Part shown: one piece after another, positions 43,739 to 52,613 of the stretch
How positions within the stretch are numbered: the stretch's first letter is position 1
Layout of the letters: each line of letters opens with the position of its first letter
Assembly: GCA_038400315.1 (NCBI GenBank)
Contig: CP151667.1
Coordinates: forward strand, 1,685,174 to 1,749,173
DNA from: Isosphaeraceae bacterium EP7
GTDB lineage: Bacteria > Planctomycetota > Planctomycetia > Isosphaerales > Isosphaeraceae
Reading direction: 5' to 3'
Length of the DNA stretch: 64,000 nt
Translations under genes and position numbers: made by a program
Notes under the pieces: generated by a model
What the model saw: only the letters and a program-made list of their open reading frames with translations
Told to the model about the DNA's origin: nothing
Database searches by the model: none

Positions 43739-45166
43739 ATGCAGGGGGGAATGCTCCGCCTCGGCGGCATCGTGCTGGCCTCGGCCTGCGGGATGTCGTT
43801 GCTTGGTGTCGTCTCCCGGGGCACGATCAAGATCGTGATGCCCGTCGACCCGATCGGCGGCCCGCCGCCCGAGGGTCCGGGCGCCATCGATCGCCGGCCA
43901 CCCGTCCAGACCAGGCAATTCGAGACGGTCTCCGATCGCCCGTGGCGGCGGAAGACCCCCGTCTTCGGCATCCTCCAGCGCTACATCCTGGGCGAGATCT
44001 TCCGCTCGTTCCTGCTCGCACTGACGGCGATCACCGGCATCTTCGTCCTGTTCATGGTCATGGCCCAGGCCACCAATGCGGGTCTCTCCCCTCGCGACAT
44101 TCTCAGGCTGATCCCGTTCGTCGTGCCGACGAGCTTGCCCTATACCGTCCCCGTCGCGCTCCTGTTCGCGGTCACCGTGGTCTTCGGCCGGATCGCCGCC
44201 GACAATGAGGTGGTCGCCATCAAGACCGCCGGCCTCAGCGCAATGGCCGTATTGAAGCCCGCCTACGCCTTCGGCCTGGCGCTCAGCGTCTTGCTCTTCT
44301 TCCTCAGCGGCGGCCTGATCCCCAAGGCGAACAACTACGCCAAGAAGGTCGTGTTCGAGAACTTCGAGGATCTGATCTACAAGACCCTCAAGAAGGACCG
44401 CGAGCTGAATAACGGCTTCCCCTTTTATATCAAGGTTCGCGACGTCGTGGGCAAGACCCTGATCGAGCCTACCTTCAAGCGACGCGCCCCCAAGCTCGGG
44501 CCGAACTCGTACGACGCGATCGTGCAGGCGGCCACGGCCGAGATCCAGTTCGATCTCGACGCCCACGTCGCCAAGGTCTATCTCAACGGCAGCACGATCC
44601 AGACGACCGGAACGTCTCAGGTCGTCGCCCTGGTTCATGACAAGATCCTGGAAATTCCGATGCCCGGCGACAACAAGATGTTGCAGGACAAGAAGGTCCA
44701 GGAAATGACCACGTCCGAGTTGAAGGTGCGGTACGCCGAGAACAAGGTGAAGATCGCCACCGAGCGGCAACGTCAGGCGATCGAGTCGGCCATGTCGATC
44801 GGCGCGGGGATGTTCCAGAAGGTGAACTGGGCCTCGGTTCAGAAAGTCTTCATCGACTACAACTACTGGGAACAGGAGTGCAACAAGGTCGAGACCGAGC
44901 GTCAGCTCAGGACGGCCCTCGCCGCCGGCAGCATCTTCTTCGTGATGCTGGGCGCGCCGATGGGGATCCGGGCGGCACGCGGCGACTTCCTCAGTGCATT
45001 CATCGCCTGCTTCGTGCCGATCATCATGATCTACTACCCGCTGACCCTGTTCGGCGTGAACCTGGGCAAAGAAGGGGTCATGACCCCCTGGGTCGCCCTC
45101 TGGGTGGGCAACCTCGTCCTGGCGGTGCTGGCCCTGCTCGTCATCCGTCCGGTGTTGAAGCATTGA
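43739..45166 (+). CDS. LptF/LptG (YjgP/YjgQ) family permease
   Basis: This is a transmembrane subunit of the LPS-export ABC system. The typical LptF/G start is LQRYILGEIFRSFLLALTAITGIFVLF, then two more helices (VVPTSLPYTVPVALLFAVTVVFGRIAADNE), a periplasmic beta-jellyroll of about 200 residues, and three C-terminal helices (LAAGSIFFVMLGAPMGIRAARGDF, AFIACFVPIIMIYYPLTLF, and NLVLAVLALLVIRPVL). The first ~70 residues before this are unusual and contain an extra hydrophobic stretch (LRLGGIVLASACGMSLLGVVS). The start is therefore uncertain: 43739 is used here, 43838 would remove the extra segment and 43625 would lengthen it. It opens a six-gene envelope cluster. Confidence 0.86.
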   Translation: MQGGMLRLGGIVLASACGMSLLGVVSRGTIKIVMPVDPIGGPPPEGPGAIDRRPPVQTRQFETVSDRPWRRKTPVFGILQRYILGEIFRSFLLALTAITGIFVLFMVMAQATNAGLSPRDILRLIPFVVPTSLPYTVPVALLFAVTVVFGRIAADNEVVAIKTAGLSAMAVLKPAYAFGLALSVLLFFLSGGLIPKANNYAKKVVFENFEDLIYKTLKKDRELNNGFPFYIKVRDVVGKTLIEPTFKRRAPKLGPNSYDAIVQAATAEIQFDLDAHVAKVYLNGSTIQTTGTSQVVALVHDKILEIPMPGDNKMLQDKKVQEMTTSELKVRYAENKVKIATERQRQAIESAMSIGAGMFQKVNWASVQKVFIDYNYWEQECNKVETERQLRTALAAGSIFFVMLGAPMGIRAARGDFLSAFIACFVPIIMIYYPLTLFGVNLGKEGVMTPWVALWVGNLVLAVLALLVIRPVLKH

Positions 45167-45186
45167 GCGATCGCGTCCGGGGTCGG

Positions 45187-45830
45187 ACGTTGTGGCGTAG
45201 GGCTCGGAACGAGTTGCGTGGAGAGTAGGCCGATGAGAATCCTCGACGGAGAGCGAAGCAGGGCCCTCCTCAAGGCGTATCTCATCACGATTATTTCATT
45301 GGTCGGGTCCTACGTCGTGATCGACGCGACGACCAATCTCGACGAGTTCCTGCGGATTGAAGACGGGAACCTCGGCCTGTTCCTGAGGATAGGGCAGTTT
45401 TACTGCGTCCGCCTGGGCGATCTCATCGTGCGACTCAGCGGCGTGGCCATCATCATGTCGGCGGTGGCCGTGTTCGTCGTCCGGCCGATGGTGAAAATTT
45501 GATCGGACGAATGACCTCTCGAACGTGGTGGCGTGGGGCGATGACCAGGGAACGTCGGGCGTACGTGGCGGGAGAAGGCCGATGAGAATCCTCGATCGCG
45601 AGCGATACAAGGCCTTCTTCAAGGCGTATGTCATCTGCTTCATCGTGCTGGTGGGGCTCTACGTCGTCATCGACGCATTCACCAATCTCGATGAATTTCT
45701 GAAGATTGACGACGGCTCGTTCGGGCTGTTCAGGCGGATGGGCCGGTTCTACCTGATCCGCCTGAGCGAGTTTTACGACCGCCTCTGCGGCGTCATCAGC
45801 ATGATGGCGGCGATTTTCACCGTCACCTGG
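45187..45830 (+). repeat. Partial tandem duplication of the LptG-type gene start
   Basis: Bases 45187 to about 45480 and 45523 to about 45830 are two diverged copies. Both include a leader (GTTGTGGCGTAGGGC versus GTGGTGGCGTGGGGC), GGAGA plus AGGCCGATGAGAATCCTCGA at the start codon, and about 80 codons with roughly 55-60% identical residues by eye (KAY, YVVIDA, TNLDEFL, DG, GLF and FY are shared). The leader pair is offset by 336 bp and the start codons by 349 bp, showing a small indel. Confidence 0.85.
45233..45502 (+). CDS. Truncated paralogue of the LptG-like N-terminus (89 aa)
   Basis: This 89-residue protein equals the first quarter of the LptG-like permease that follows. MRILDGERSRALLKAYLITI leads into the first membrane helix (ITIISLVGSYVVIDATTNL), then FLRIEDGNLGLFLRIGQFY, a second hydrophobic segment (LIVRLSGVAIIMSAVAVFVVRPM) and a stop. 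No jellyroll domain or later helices remain. Its ribosome site and start are as good as those of the full copy, and it has no internal stop, so it may be expressed as a small membrane protein or be a remnant. It lies 66 bp after the LptF-like gene, in the same direction. Confidence 0.7.
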   Translation: MRILDGERSRALLKAYLITIISLVGSYVVIDATTNLDEFLRIEDGNLGLFLRIGQFYCVRLGDLIVRLSGVAIIMSAVAVFVVRPMVKI

Positions 45831-46733
45831 ATGCAGAAGAACAACGAGCTGCTGGCGATGCTCGCCGCCGGGGTCGGCACCAAGCGGGTCATCCGGCCGG
45901 TCCTCATCTCCGCGGTGATCGTCAGCCTGCTGGCGATGGCCAACCAAGAATTCGTCCTGCCGAGCATCGGCGAAGAGCTCCAGAAGTCGCACGACGACGA
46001 CGGCACGCGGCGGGTCGGCGTCTACGGCCGGGCCGACGGCAACCGGATCGAGATCGACGGCCAGCTCGCCGACCGCAAGGCCAGGACGATCTTCCACTTC
46101 AGCGCCACCTTTCCGGTGGCCCTGACCGGACGCCTGACCTGGGTCGAGGCGGCCCAGGCGCTTTACGTCCCGCCGAATCACCCCGATGCCCCGCTCAAGG
46201 GCGGCTGGCTGCTGAGAGGGGCCCGGATCAGGCCCGAGGACGACGAGTTCCGCAGCGAGGTCCTCGTCCCGCTCGAGACCGATGCGGGCTTCGCCCCGCC
46301 GGTCGGGGTACTGGATGACCTCGGGCACGCGACCTACTTCCTCAAGACCGACCTCCCGTTCGCGGCGGTGACTCGCAAGCGGGACTGGTACCGGTTTGCG
46401 ACCACGCCCGAGCTCTTCACGTCGTTGACCGACCCGACCACCGAGCCCGAGTGGCTGGACATCAACGTGGCGCTGCACGGCCGGTTGCTCAGGCCGATGC
46501 TCGGGCTCTGTCTGATGTTCGTCAGCCTCCCGTTGGTGCTGGGTGGGAGCGGGCGCAACATGTTTATCAACCTGGGGATGTCGCTTGGGACGTCGGGCCT
46601 GTTCTACGGGGTCACGTTCCTGATGCAGTACCTCGCCGGCACCGACGTCGTCTCGGCCGAGCTGTCGGCATGGGCCCCGCTGATTGGCTTCGGCACGTTC
46701 GCGACGGCCCGCTGGGATGCGATCAGGACCTGA
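45582..46733 (+). CDS. LptF/LptG family permease (second subunit)
   Basis: This 383-residue permease is the likely LptG-type partner of the gene at 43739. It starts MRILDRERYKAFFKAYVICF, has helices at about 15-35, 60-80 and 100-120 (VIRPVLISAVIVSLLAMANQEFV), a periplasmic jellyroll (about 135-290; IEIDGQLADRKARTIFHFSATFP), and C-terminal helices MLGLCLMFVSLPLVLGG and LGMSLGTSGLFYGVTFLMQ. The two subunits of an Lpt transporter normally lie side by side; here only the truncated copy separates them. The ATPase (LptB) is not in the window. GGAGAAGG lies just before the ATG at 45582. Confidence 0.88.
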   Translation: MRILDRERYKAFFKAYVICFIVLVGLYVVIDAFTNLDEFLKIDDGSFGLFRRMGRFYLIRLSEFYDRLCGVISMMAAIFTVTWMQKNNELLAMLAAGVGTKRVIRPVLISAVIVSLLAMANQEFVLPSIGEELQKSHDDDGTRRVGVYGRADGNRIEIDGQLADRKARTIFHFSATFPVALTGRLTWVEAAQALYVPPNHPDAPLKGGWLLRGARIRPEDDEFRSEVLVPLETDAGFAPPVGVLDDLGHATYFLKTDLPFAAVTRKRDWYRFATTPELFTSLTDPTTEPEWLDINVALHGRLLRPMLGLCLMFVSLPLVLGGSGRNMFINLGMSLGTSGLFYGVTFLMQYLAGTDVVSAELSAWAPLIGFGTFATARWDAIRT

Positions 46734-46865
46734 GCCGACTGGCCCCCTCGAATCCGGTCCCGCGCCGGGGATGGTCATGGCGTCGGCCTGCGCCGTTGCA
46801 TTAGACTGGAACCCAGGTTGGGGCGTCGCGGTTGGACGCCCGTCGACGGCCCTGGGCCCTTGAAG

Positions 46866-47429
46866 ATGAATGATTTGACGTGGGCGTTCGTGCTGCTGGC
46901 CATCGGCCTGTTGCTCGTCGTCGCCGAGGTCTTCGTCCCCTCGGGCGGGCTGATCGGCCTGCTGGCTCTGGGCTTGCTCTGCCTGAGCCTCTGGAACGCG
47001 TTCCGCTACTCGACCGAGGCGGGATGGCTGTTCATCCTGGCCGATCTGGGCCTGCTCCCCGTGGCGCTCATCGTCGCGGTGAACCTCTGGCCCAAGACGC
47101 CGTTCGCCAAGGCGACCTTCCTGAGGCCCCCGGACGCCGAAGACCTGGCCGAGCCCCCGAACGCCAGCCGGTTGGACCACCTCATCGGCGAGTTGGGCAG
47201 GACCCTGACCCCGATGCGGCCCTCCGGTATGGTCAACTTCGAGGGCAGACGCCTCGACGGCATCGCCGAGGAGGGCATGATCGACGCCAACGTGATGGTC
47301 CAGGCTGTGCGCAAGCAGGGGGCCTATCTCATCGTCAGGCTCGCAGGGGAAATCCAATCTCCGCTCGCCTCGATCGACCTGGAAGAACCGCTGCCTGCCG
47401 TCGACCTGAGTGAACCGCTCGACGAATAA
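46866..47429 (+). CDS. NfeD-family membrane protein
   Basis: This 187-residue protein begins with tightly packed membrane helices ([33 protein letters not shown] and [20 protein letters not shown]). Its C-terminal part after residue ~115 ([28 protein letters not shown]) is the OB-fold of NfeD proteins, ending in an acidic tail. NfeD proteins usually lie next to flotillin/stomatin genes and assist them in membrane microdomains; here the flotillin-like gene follows after 65 bp, which supports the assignment strongly. It is short because it lacks the N-terminal serine-protease domain of long NfeD proteins. Confidence 0.92.
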   Translation: MNDLTWAFVLLAIGLLLVVAEVFVPSGGLIGLLALGLLCLSLWNAFRYSTEAGWLFILADLGLLPVALIVAVNLWPKTPFAKATFLRPPDAEDLAEPPNASRLDHLIGELGRTLTPMRPSGMVNFEGRRLDGIAEEGMIDANVMVQAVRKQGAYLIVRLAGEIQSPLASIDLEEPLPAVDLSEPLDE

Positions 47430-47494
47430 TCCGGAATTCCACGCGGCCCGCGCCGCGAGACTCGTTCGGCCTACGCACCCAAGGATTCACCGCT

Positions 47495-48562
47495 ATGGAT
47501 GCCATACTGCTGGCCCAGGGCCCGGCCCAGGCCTCCACCTCGTTCCTGGTGATCATCGTCATCGTGACGATCGCCCTGTTCTCGCTGTTCGCGTTCATCT
47601 TCTTCGCCAAGTACTTCAATCTCTGGATCCAGGCCAAGATGACCCACGCCAACGTGGGGATCTTCGAGCTGATCGGGATGTCGTTCCGGAAGGTGAACCC
47701 CAACATCATCGTCCGCTCGAAGATCATGGCCATCCAGGCGGGCATGACCGAGAAGGATGGGATCACCACCCGCGGCCTCGAGGCCCATTACCTCGCCGGC
47801 GGCAACGTCCCCAACGTCGTCCGGGCGCTGATCGCCGCCAATCGGGCCGACATTCCCCTGAGCTACAAGCGGGCCGCCGCCATCGACCTGGCCGGGCGAA
47901 ACGTGCTCGACGCCGTGCAGACCAGCGTCAATCCCAAGGTCATCGACTGCCCCGACCCCACCAAGGGCCGGCAGACCGTCGACGCCGTGGCCAAGGACGG
48001 CATCCAGCTGAAGGCCAAGGCCCGCGTGACCGTGCGGACCAACATCGACCGACTCATCGGCGGTGCCACCGAGGAAACAATCATCGCACGCGTCGGCGAG
48101 GGCATCGTCACCACCATCGGCTCGGCCATCTCGCACAAGCTCGTGCTGGAAAACCCCGACTCGATCTCCAAGCGAGTGCTGGAGAAGGGCCTCGACGCCG
48201 GCACTGCGTTCGAGATCCTCTCGATCGACATCGCCGACATCGACGTGGGCGACAACATCGGCGCCAACCTCCAGGCCGCCCAGGCCGAGGCCGACACCCG
48301 GGTTGCCCGTGCCAAGGCCGAGGAACGACGCGCCTTCGCCGTCGCCATGGAGCAGGAGCACATGGCCTCCGTCCAGGAGAACCGCGCCAAGGTCATCGCC
48401 GCGGAGGCCGAGGTTCCCCTGGCCATCGCCGAAGCCTTCCGCAAGGGTAACCTGGGCATCACGGACTATTACCAGCTCCGCAACATCCAAGCAGACACAG
48501 AGATGCGCAACTCGATCGCGGGCGGAAACTCCAAGCGCGACTCGACGCCGGCCGGCAGTTAA
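47495..48562 (+). CDS. floA: Flotillin-like protein FloA
   Basis: This 355-residue SPFH-domain scaffold organises functional membrane microdomains. The N-terminal hairpin helix is [21 protein letters not shown]. The body matches the bacterial FloA (YqfA) family: [74 protein letters not shown] and a coiled C-terminal part with Glu-Ala repeats ([35 protein letters not shown]). Length is standard. It follows NfeD by 65 bp, the arrangement known from Bacillus (yqeZ-floA-yqfB), and is followed after 42 bp by a small membrane protein. Confidence 0.96.
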   Translation: MDAILLAQGPAQASTSFLVIIVIVTIALFSLFAFIFFAKYFNLWIQAKMTHANVGIFELIGMSFRKVNPNIIVRSKIMAIQAGMTEKDGITTRGLEAHYLAGGNVPNVVRALIAANRADIPLSYKRAAAIDLAGRNVLDAVQTSVNPKVIDCPDPTKGRQTVDAVAKDGIQLKAKARVTVRTNIDRLIGGATEETIIARVGEGIVTTIGSAISHKLVLENPDSISKRVLEKGLDAGTAFEILSIDIADIDVGDNIGANLQAAQAEADTRVARAKAEERRAFAVAMEQEHMASVQENRAKVIAAEAEVPLAIAEAFRKGNLGITDYYQLRNIQADTEMRNSIAGGNSKRDSTPAGS

Positions 48563-48604
48563 GCCCTGGCAGACACCCTTGGCCCGCACCACGAGAGGCG
48601 TCCC

Positions 48605-49234
48605 ATGGACCCGGATGAGCTGATCCGCGCAGTCGTCCCTCTCACCTTCCTGGCGATCTGGGCATTGACCTCGCTGTTCAACCGCGAGGCCAAGCCCTTG
48701 CCCCCGAGGGGCGGCACCGCGGGCGGCCCACTCGGGCCCTATGCCCAGCCACCAAGGCCGCAATCCGCCCCCCAGCCCTGGCAGCCCGCTCAAACGGGCC
48801 CCGCCGCGGGCCAGAAGCAACCGACCATGCGCTGGGGCGGGCCCGCCGGCGGCCGGCCCCAGGTCGACGACGACATCCTGATCATCCGCGACAAGCCCAG
48901 TCAGGCATTCCAGCGGGCCAAGCCCGCGAGGCCGCAGAAGTCGCAGCGCAGTCGCGAGCCGAAGGCCCACCAGGCACCGGCAACCGACATCGACTCCATG
49001 AAGATGGAGTCAATGACGCAGAATCTGACCGCGGATCTCGGCAAGGAGCTTCAGCTCGACAAACTCTCAGCCGGCGTGACGAGCGCCCGGGCGGTCGGGC
49101 GGAACGACGAACGACCCGCGACGATGGCCATCACCACGCTCCTGAACTCGCCCGAGCGGGTGCGTGAGGCCTTCATCCTCAAGGAAATCCTCGACCCGCC
49201 CGTCTCCCTCAGAGGTCGGGTCATCAGGCGTTGA
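48605..49234 (+). CDS. Membrane-anchored protein of unknown function after floA
   Basis: I do not recognise the family. The 209-residue protein has one N-terminal helix (IRAVVPLTFLAIWALTSLFN), then about 110 residues of Pro/Gln/Ala/Arg-rich disordered sequence (a QPPRP/QP-rich region and basic SRPQKSQRSREPKAH), and a C-terminal helical segment (ITTLLNSPERVREAFILKEILDPP) that looks conserved and probably binds a partner. AGAGG lies six bases before the ATG. Position directly after nfeD-floA suggests a microdomain-associated protein. It converges on the prpB-type gene four bases away. Confidence 0.72.
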   Translation: MDPDELIRAVVPLTFLAIWALTSLFNREAKPLPPRGGTAGGPLGPYAQPPRPQSAPQPWQPAQTGPAAGQKQPTMRWGGPAGGRPQVDDDILIIRDKPSQAFQRAKPARPQKSQRSREPKAHQAPATDIDSMKMESMTQNLTADLGKELQLDKLSAGVTSARAVGRNDERPATMAITTLLNSPERVREAFILKEILDPPVSLRGRVIRR

Positions 49235-49238
49235 GGGC

Positions 49239-50132
49239 TCACGCCGGATTCGAAGGGCCTGACGGCTCCCCCCCGAAGTAGGCCCGATCGCGGGCCTCCC
49301 ACGCCGAGTAACCGAGGTGCTCATAAAGCTCGGCCCGATCCATCATGGCGCCGAGGGACGACCGTTGCGTCCCTCGGTCGCGCAGCTCGGCCAGCACATC
49401 ACCGGCGGCCTTCATCGCGGCCCGGAAGGCGGTCAGCGGATAGAGCACCGCCTTGTAGCCGTAGCCTGCAAGCTCGTCGAAGTCGAGCAGCGGCCCGCGG
49501 CCGAACTCGGTCATGTTGGCGATGAGCGGGGCTTTCACCTCGCGCGCGAACCGCTCGAACTCGGCGGCTGACTCCAGCGCCTCGGGGAAGATCATGTCGG
49601 CCCCGGCGTCCAGGTAGGCGCGGCTACGCGTGACAGCCGCTTCGAAACCCTCGACCGATCGTGCGTCGGTGCGCGCGATCAGGACGAAGTCGGGGTCGGA
49701 TCGAGCGGCCACTGCGGCGCGGATCTTGGCGCACATCGCGTCGACACCGACAAGTCGCTTTCCCGAAAGGTGCCCGCAGCGTTTGGGCATCTCCTGGTCT
49801 TCCAGGTGCAGACCGGCCGCGCCTGCCCGCTCGTAGAGCGTCACCGTACGCTCGACATTGATCGCCTCGCCGAAACCGGTGTCGGCGTCGCAGAGCAAGG
49901 GTAGGGACGTCGCTCGAGCAAGCACCGCCGCCTGGTCGGCGAATTCCGTCGCCGTCAGGAGCCCGATGTCGGGCACGCCGGCCCAACCGGCCGAGAGTGC
50001 CCCGCCCGAGAGATAGATCGCGTGATAACCCAGCCGCTCGGCCATCCGGGCCGTCAGGGCATTGAAGGCACCCGGGATCATGATCGGCCCGGCGTCCAGG
50101 GCCGCCCTCAGCTTCGCACCCGGGGACGTCAT
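49239..50132 (-). CDS. prpB: Methylisocitrate lyase-like protein (isocitrate lyase/PEP mutase family)
   Basis: This 297-residue TIM-barrel enzyme cleaves 2-methylisocitrate to pyruvate and succinate. The KKCGH catalytic loop is present as KRCGH (MPKRCGHLSGK), preceded by the metal-binding DADTGFGE (82-89) and HLEDQE. The start PGAFNALTARMAERLGYHAIYLSG and the C-terminal FGRGPLLDFDELAGYGYKAVLYPLTAFRAA are characteristic of PrpB rather than oxaloacetase or phosphonopyruvate hydrolase, though those cannot be excluded. GGGAG lies seven bases before the ATG. A PrpD-type gene on the same strand is 7.6 kb away across a glycosyltransferase island; no prpC is seen. Confidence 0.85.
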   Translation of the reverse strand: MTSPGAKLRAALDAGPIMIPGAFNALTARMAERLGYHAIYLSGGALSAGWAGVPDIGLLTATEFADQAAVLARATSLPLLCDADTGFGEAINVERTVTLYERAGAAGLHLEDQEMPKRCGHLSGKRLVGVDAMCAKIRAAVAARSDPDFVLIARTDARSVEGFEAAVTRSRAYLDAGADMIFPEALESAAEFERFAREVKAPLIANMTEFGRGPLLDFDELAGYGYKAVLYPLTAFRAAMKAAGDVLAELRDRGTQRSSLGAMMDRAELYEHLGYSAWEARDRAYFGGEPSGPSNPA

Positions 50133-50409
50133 CGGTCGGCTCCCAAAGTCGGCCAGAAACGGGCGTTACACGAATGATTTCGGGGTGATCCCGCGTCGAA
50201 AATCGCGACCACGCAGATCGGGACGAATGTGTCGGCTCAAATTGACCGATACTCTGAACGAGGCGGGAAATCCGGCACGCCCAGGATGTGACGCGACCGT
50301 AGGTTGCGATTGACGTCATGCGTGCCGCGAGATAGTTTCCGGCCGGAGCCGATTGTCGCCGGTACGTCGAACGGAGTCGACCCGGTGCAGTCTGCGGGAG
50401 ATGGTAGCC

Positions 50410-52065
50410 ATGCCGCCAACGAGCCCGAACGCGGCGTCAAGGGACGACGCCGGCGCGGACGACCCCTGGCTCTTCCTGGTGGGGACCGACGGCCACGACC
50501 GCGACATCCTCGACATTCACGGCGGCGACGCACGTGCGTCCAGGATGATGCTCCAGGTCCTCGGCCCCGCGCTGGAACTCCTCGGGCGTTGGCGTACGAT
50601 CGAGAGGCCGTCCAGCAGCCTTCCGTTCGTCGCTTCCAAAGCGAAAAAGGACGGGATGCGGCCGGTCCATGTCTCGTTGCGCCACCCCCACGAGACCTAC
50701 CTGACGCCGGCCTCGCCCACGGTCATCCTGTGCAACTGGCCATTCCCCGACGTGCCGGGTCGCGCCTTCGGGATCGACACGCGTCACCACTGGCCCCGGA
50801 TCCTGGCCCACACCGACCTGCTCGCCGGGACCAGCCGCCGAAGCGCCAAGGCCTTCCGCGAAGCCGACTTGCCTTGCCCCGTCGCCCACGTCCCGATCCC
50901 GGCCCCCTCGGCGACCGACGCTCCGCCGCCCTGGTCGACCGACGCTTCCTGGACCTTGGACTGCTGCCACGTCGTCATCAACGGCGGCCAGCAGCACATC
51001 TCGTCCGTCGCGACCGATCCGTACGAGCCCTCCGAGGAGTCGGCCTTCGTCCCGCCCCGTCCCCGCCTGGGGTCGAGAATCAGACACAAGGCAACCCAGA
51101 TCGCGAAGTCGGGGTGCGGCAAGGTCGAACAGACCATGCCCGCCGGCGTCAGGGCCCGCTTCGTGAAGACCAAGGGGGCTGTCGTCAGGCTCCCCTGGAA
51201 TTCGCCGAGGCGCCTGCCCGTCGCGGTCCTCCGCAAAGTTTACGGGCGTTACTGCGCCGGAAAGCTCGATAGCCGCCTGCACGCACGCCTCGTCTGGCTG
51301 AAGCGAGCCATGCGTCGGATAGAGGGCCCCGTTCCCGTTGCTTCGGTCCATGTCGAGCCATCGCTGCCGCCAATCCCATCCGCACCGCTGACCTTGAGCG
51401 GGATCACTTACACGGCGATCCTCGACGTGATGGACCCCCGCGAGGACGTGTCGAGCCTGCTCGAGTCCTTCGTCCGGGCCTTCGCTCTCAGGCCCGACGT
51501 GACCCTGGTCATCAAAGTGCTCACGTCTCCCCTCGCCGCTCCTCACGCTGTCCATCTGATGAGACATCTGCTCCACGTCATGGGCATCCCCGCCCTATGC
51601 CGCATCGTCGCGGTCACCGACGACATCGACGAGAAGGCCCTGCTCGGCGTGACGACCTACCATGTCGATTCCAGCAAGGCACGCGGCGGCGCCCTCGGCC
51701 TGCGACGGGCCCTGGCCTGGGGGCGACCCGCGCTGGCTCCCACGCACACCGGCCTGGCCGAATTGATCGACGACCGGGTCGGCTTCTCCGTCTCGTCAGC
51801 CCCTGAGCCCGCCTCATTCCCCCGCGATCACGAGCGCCGGGGCGAGACGACCTGGTTCCAGGTCTCGGTCGATGATCTGAGCGCCCGCCTGGTCGAGAGC
51901 CTCGCCCTCGTCGAGGACGGATCAGAATCTTATGCCGAGATGTGCCGGTGCGCGGCCGAGAAGATGGCCGAGCAGTTCTCGCCCGAACGAACCGCAGAAG
52001 CCCTCGGCCGTGCCCTCGAAACCCTGGTCGAGGCTCGTCCAGGTGCCATGGCCTGGTCCTGCTGA
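50410..52065 (+). CDS. Glycosyltransferase-like protein of the GT4 kind (551 aa)
   Basis: This protein is probably a cytoplasmic glycosyltransferase, but it is a divergent one. The middle/C-terminal part has a GT-B pattern: YTAILDVMDPREDVSSLLESFVRAFALRPDVTLVIKV opens the second Rossmann-like domain, DSSKARGGALGLRRALAWGRPALAPTHTGLAELIDD resembles the GT4 donor-binding block with the E-x7-E region reduced to a single Glu, and helix FSPERTAEALGRALE closes it. The first ~330 residues match no motif I know. The ATG at 50410 has GGGAG nine bases upstream. It is convergent with the glycosyltransferase operon on the minus strand and has its own terminator. Confidence 0.72.
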   Translation: MPPTSPNAASRDDAGADDPWLFLVGTDGHDRDILDIHGGDARASRMMLQVLGPALELLGRWRTIERPSSSLPFVASKAKKDGMRPVHVSLRHPHETYLTPASPTVILCNWPFPDVPGRAFGIDTRHHWPRILAHTDLLAGTSRRSAKAFREADLPCPVAHVPIPAPSATDAPPPWSTDASWTLDCCHVVINGGQQHISSVATDPYEPSEESAFVPPRPRLGSRIRHKATQIAKSGCGKVEQTMPAGVRARFVKTKGAVVRLPWNSPRRLPVAVLRKVYGRYCAGKLDSRLHARLVWLKRAMRRIEGPVPVASVHVEPSLPPIPSAPLTLSGITYTAILDVMDPREDVSSLLESFVRAFALRPDVTLVIKVLTSPLAAPHAVHLMRHLLHVMGIPALCRIVAVTDDIDEKALLGVTTYHVDSSKARGGALGLRRALAWGRPALAPTHTGLAELIDDRVGFSVSSAPEPASFPRDHERRGETTWFQVSVDDLSARLVESLALVEDGSESYAEMCRCAAEKMAEQFSPERTAEALGRALETLVEARPGAMAWSC

Positions 52066-52096
52066 ACGAGACCCGATCCTTCGGGAACACAAGACG

Positions 52097-52136
52097 AGCC
52101 ACGCCCCGACATCGACGTCGCGGCGTGGCTTCTTGT
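52097..52136 (+). terminator. Intrinsic terminator of the + strand glycosyltransferase gene
   Basis: AGCCACGCC (52097-52105) pairs perfectly with GGCGTGGCT (52122-52130), followed by TCTTGTC. It lies 31 bp after the stop. Confidence 0.75.
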
Positions 52137-52218
52137 CATGAGACGCCGGCGTATTCCCAGTGCTCTGTCCATCGTCCGTTCGATGGGTTGAGCGTTGATC
52201 GTGAGAATGCTTCGCCAC

Positions 52219-52251
52219 GAAAAATGCCCCCGCCGGATGGGCTGGGGGCAT
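52219..52251 (-). terminator. Intrinsic terminator of the minus-strand glycosyltransferase operon
   Basis: On the minus strand ATGCCCCC, a 12-nt loop and GGGGGCAT are followed by TTTTT (arms 52224-52231 and 52244-52251, A-run at 52220-52224 on the + strand). This is the best terminator in the window, 36 bp after the last gene of the operon. Confidence 0.88.
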
Positions 52252-52286
52252 GATCGTTTCGGAAGATATTGATCAAGAGCACTCGA

Positions 52287-52580
52287 TCAGGCGGCGTCGG
52301 ACTCGCGGCGGAAGCTGGCGGCATCGTCCAGGCGGTCACCCTGCTCGGCGACGAGCTGCTGGAGCACCTCGACCTGCATCTGAAGGCGAAAGACTTCGTT
52401 CAGCAGGCTGTCGAGCACGAGGTTCGTCTCGTTCGAAGGGGTGCGTGCGGCGGCCTGAGTCTCGAGGGCATTGAGCATGCATTTGGAGAAGAAGCCCGAG
52501 GCCTTCGCCTGCACCGGGTGACGCAGGGGGCCAGTTTTCCGCCAGGCGGCGGACATCGACCTCTGGAACCAACGCTTCAT
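52287..52580 (-). CDS. Small coiled-coil protein at the end of the glycosyltransferase operon
   Basis: This 97-residue protein is basic and amphipathic at the N-terminus (MKRWFQRSMSAAWRKTG) and has a helical segment LVLDSLLNEVFRLQMQVEVLQQLVAEQGDRL that forms a coiled coil. GGAGGAG stands directly ahead of the ATG with good spacing, and the gene sits 33 bp after the bifunctional glycosyltransferase gene, before a strong terminator. No enzyme motif is visible; a small adaptor of the glycosylation complex is plausible. I do not recognise the family. Confidence 0.7.
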   Translation of the reverse strand: MKRWFQRSMSAAWRKTGPLRHPVQAKASGFFSKCMLNALETQAAARTPSNETNLVLDSLLNEVFRLQMQVEVLQQLVAEQGDRLDDAASFRRESDAA

Positions 52581-52613
52581 GACGATCTCCTCCCCGTGGC
52601 GTGGGTCCCTGGA

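Noticed and set aside
42365-45163. A 932-codon minus-strand frame opposite the aminotransferase and LptF genes
   Set aside because: It spans two recognisable genes on the + strand and is rich in Asp/Arg/His/Gly without any motif; a codon-bias shadow.
45453-47357. A 634-codon minus-strand frame opposite the LptG and NfeD genes
   Set aside because: Same kind of shadow; the + strand encodes membrane proteins of known families over the whole span.
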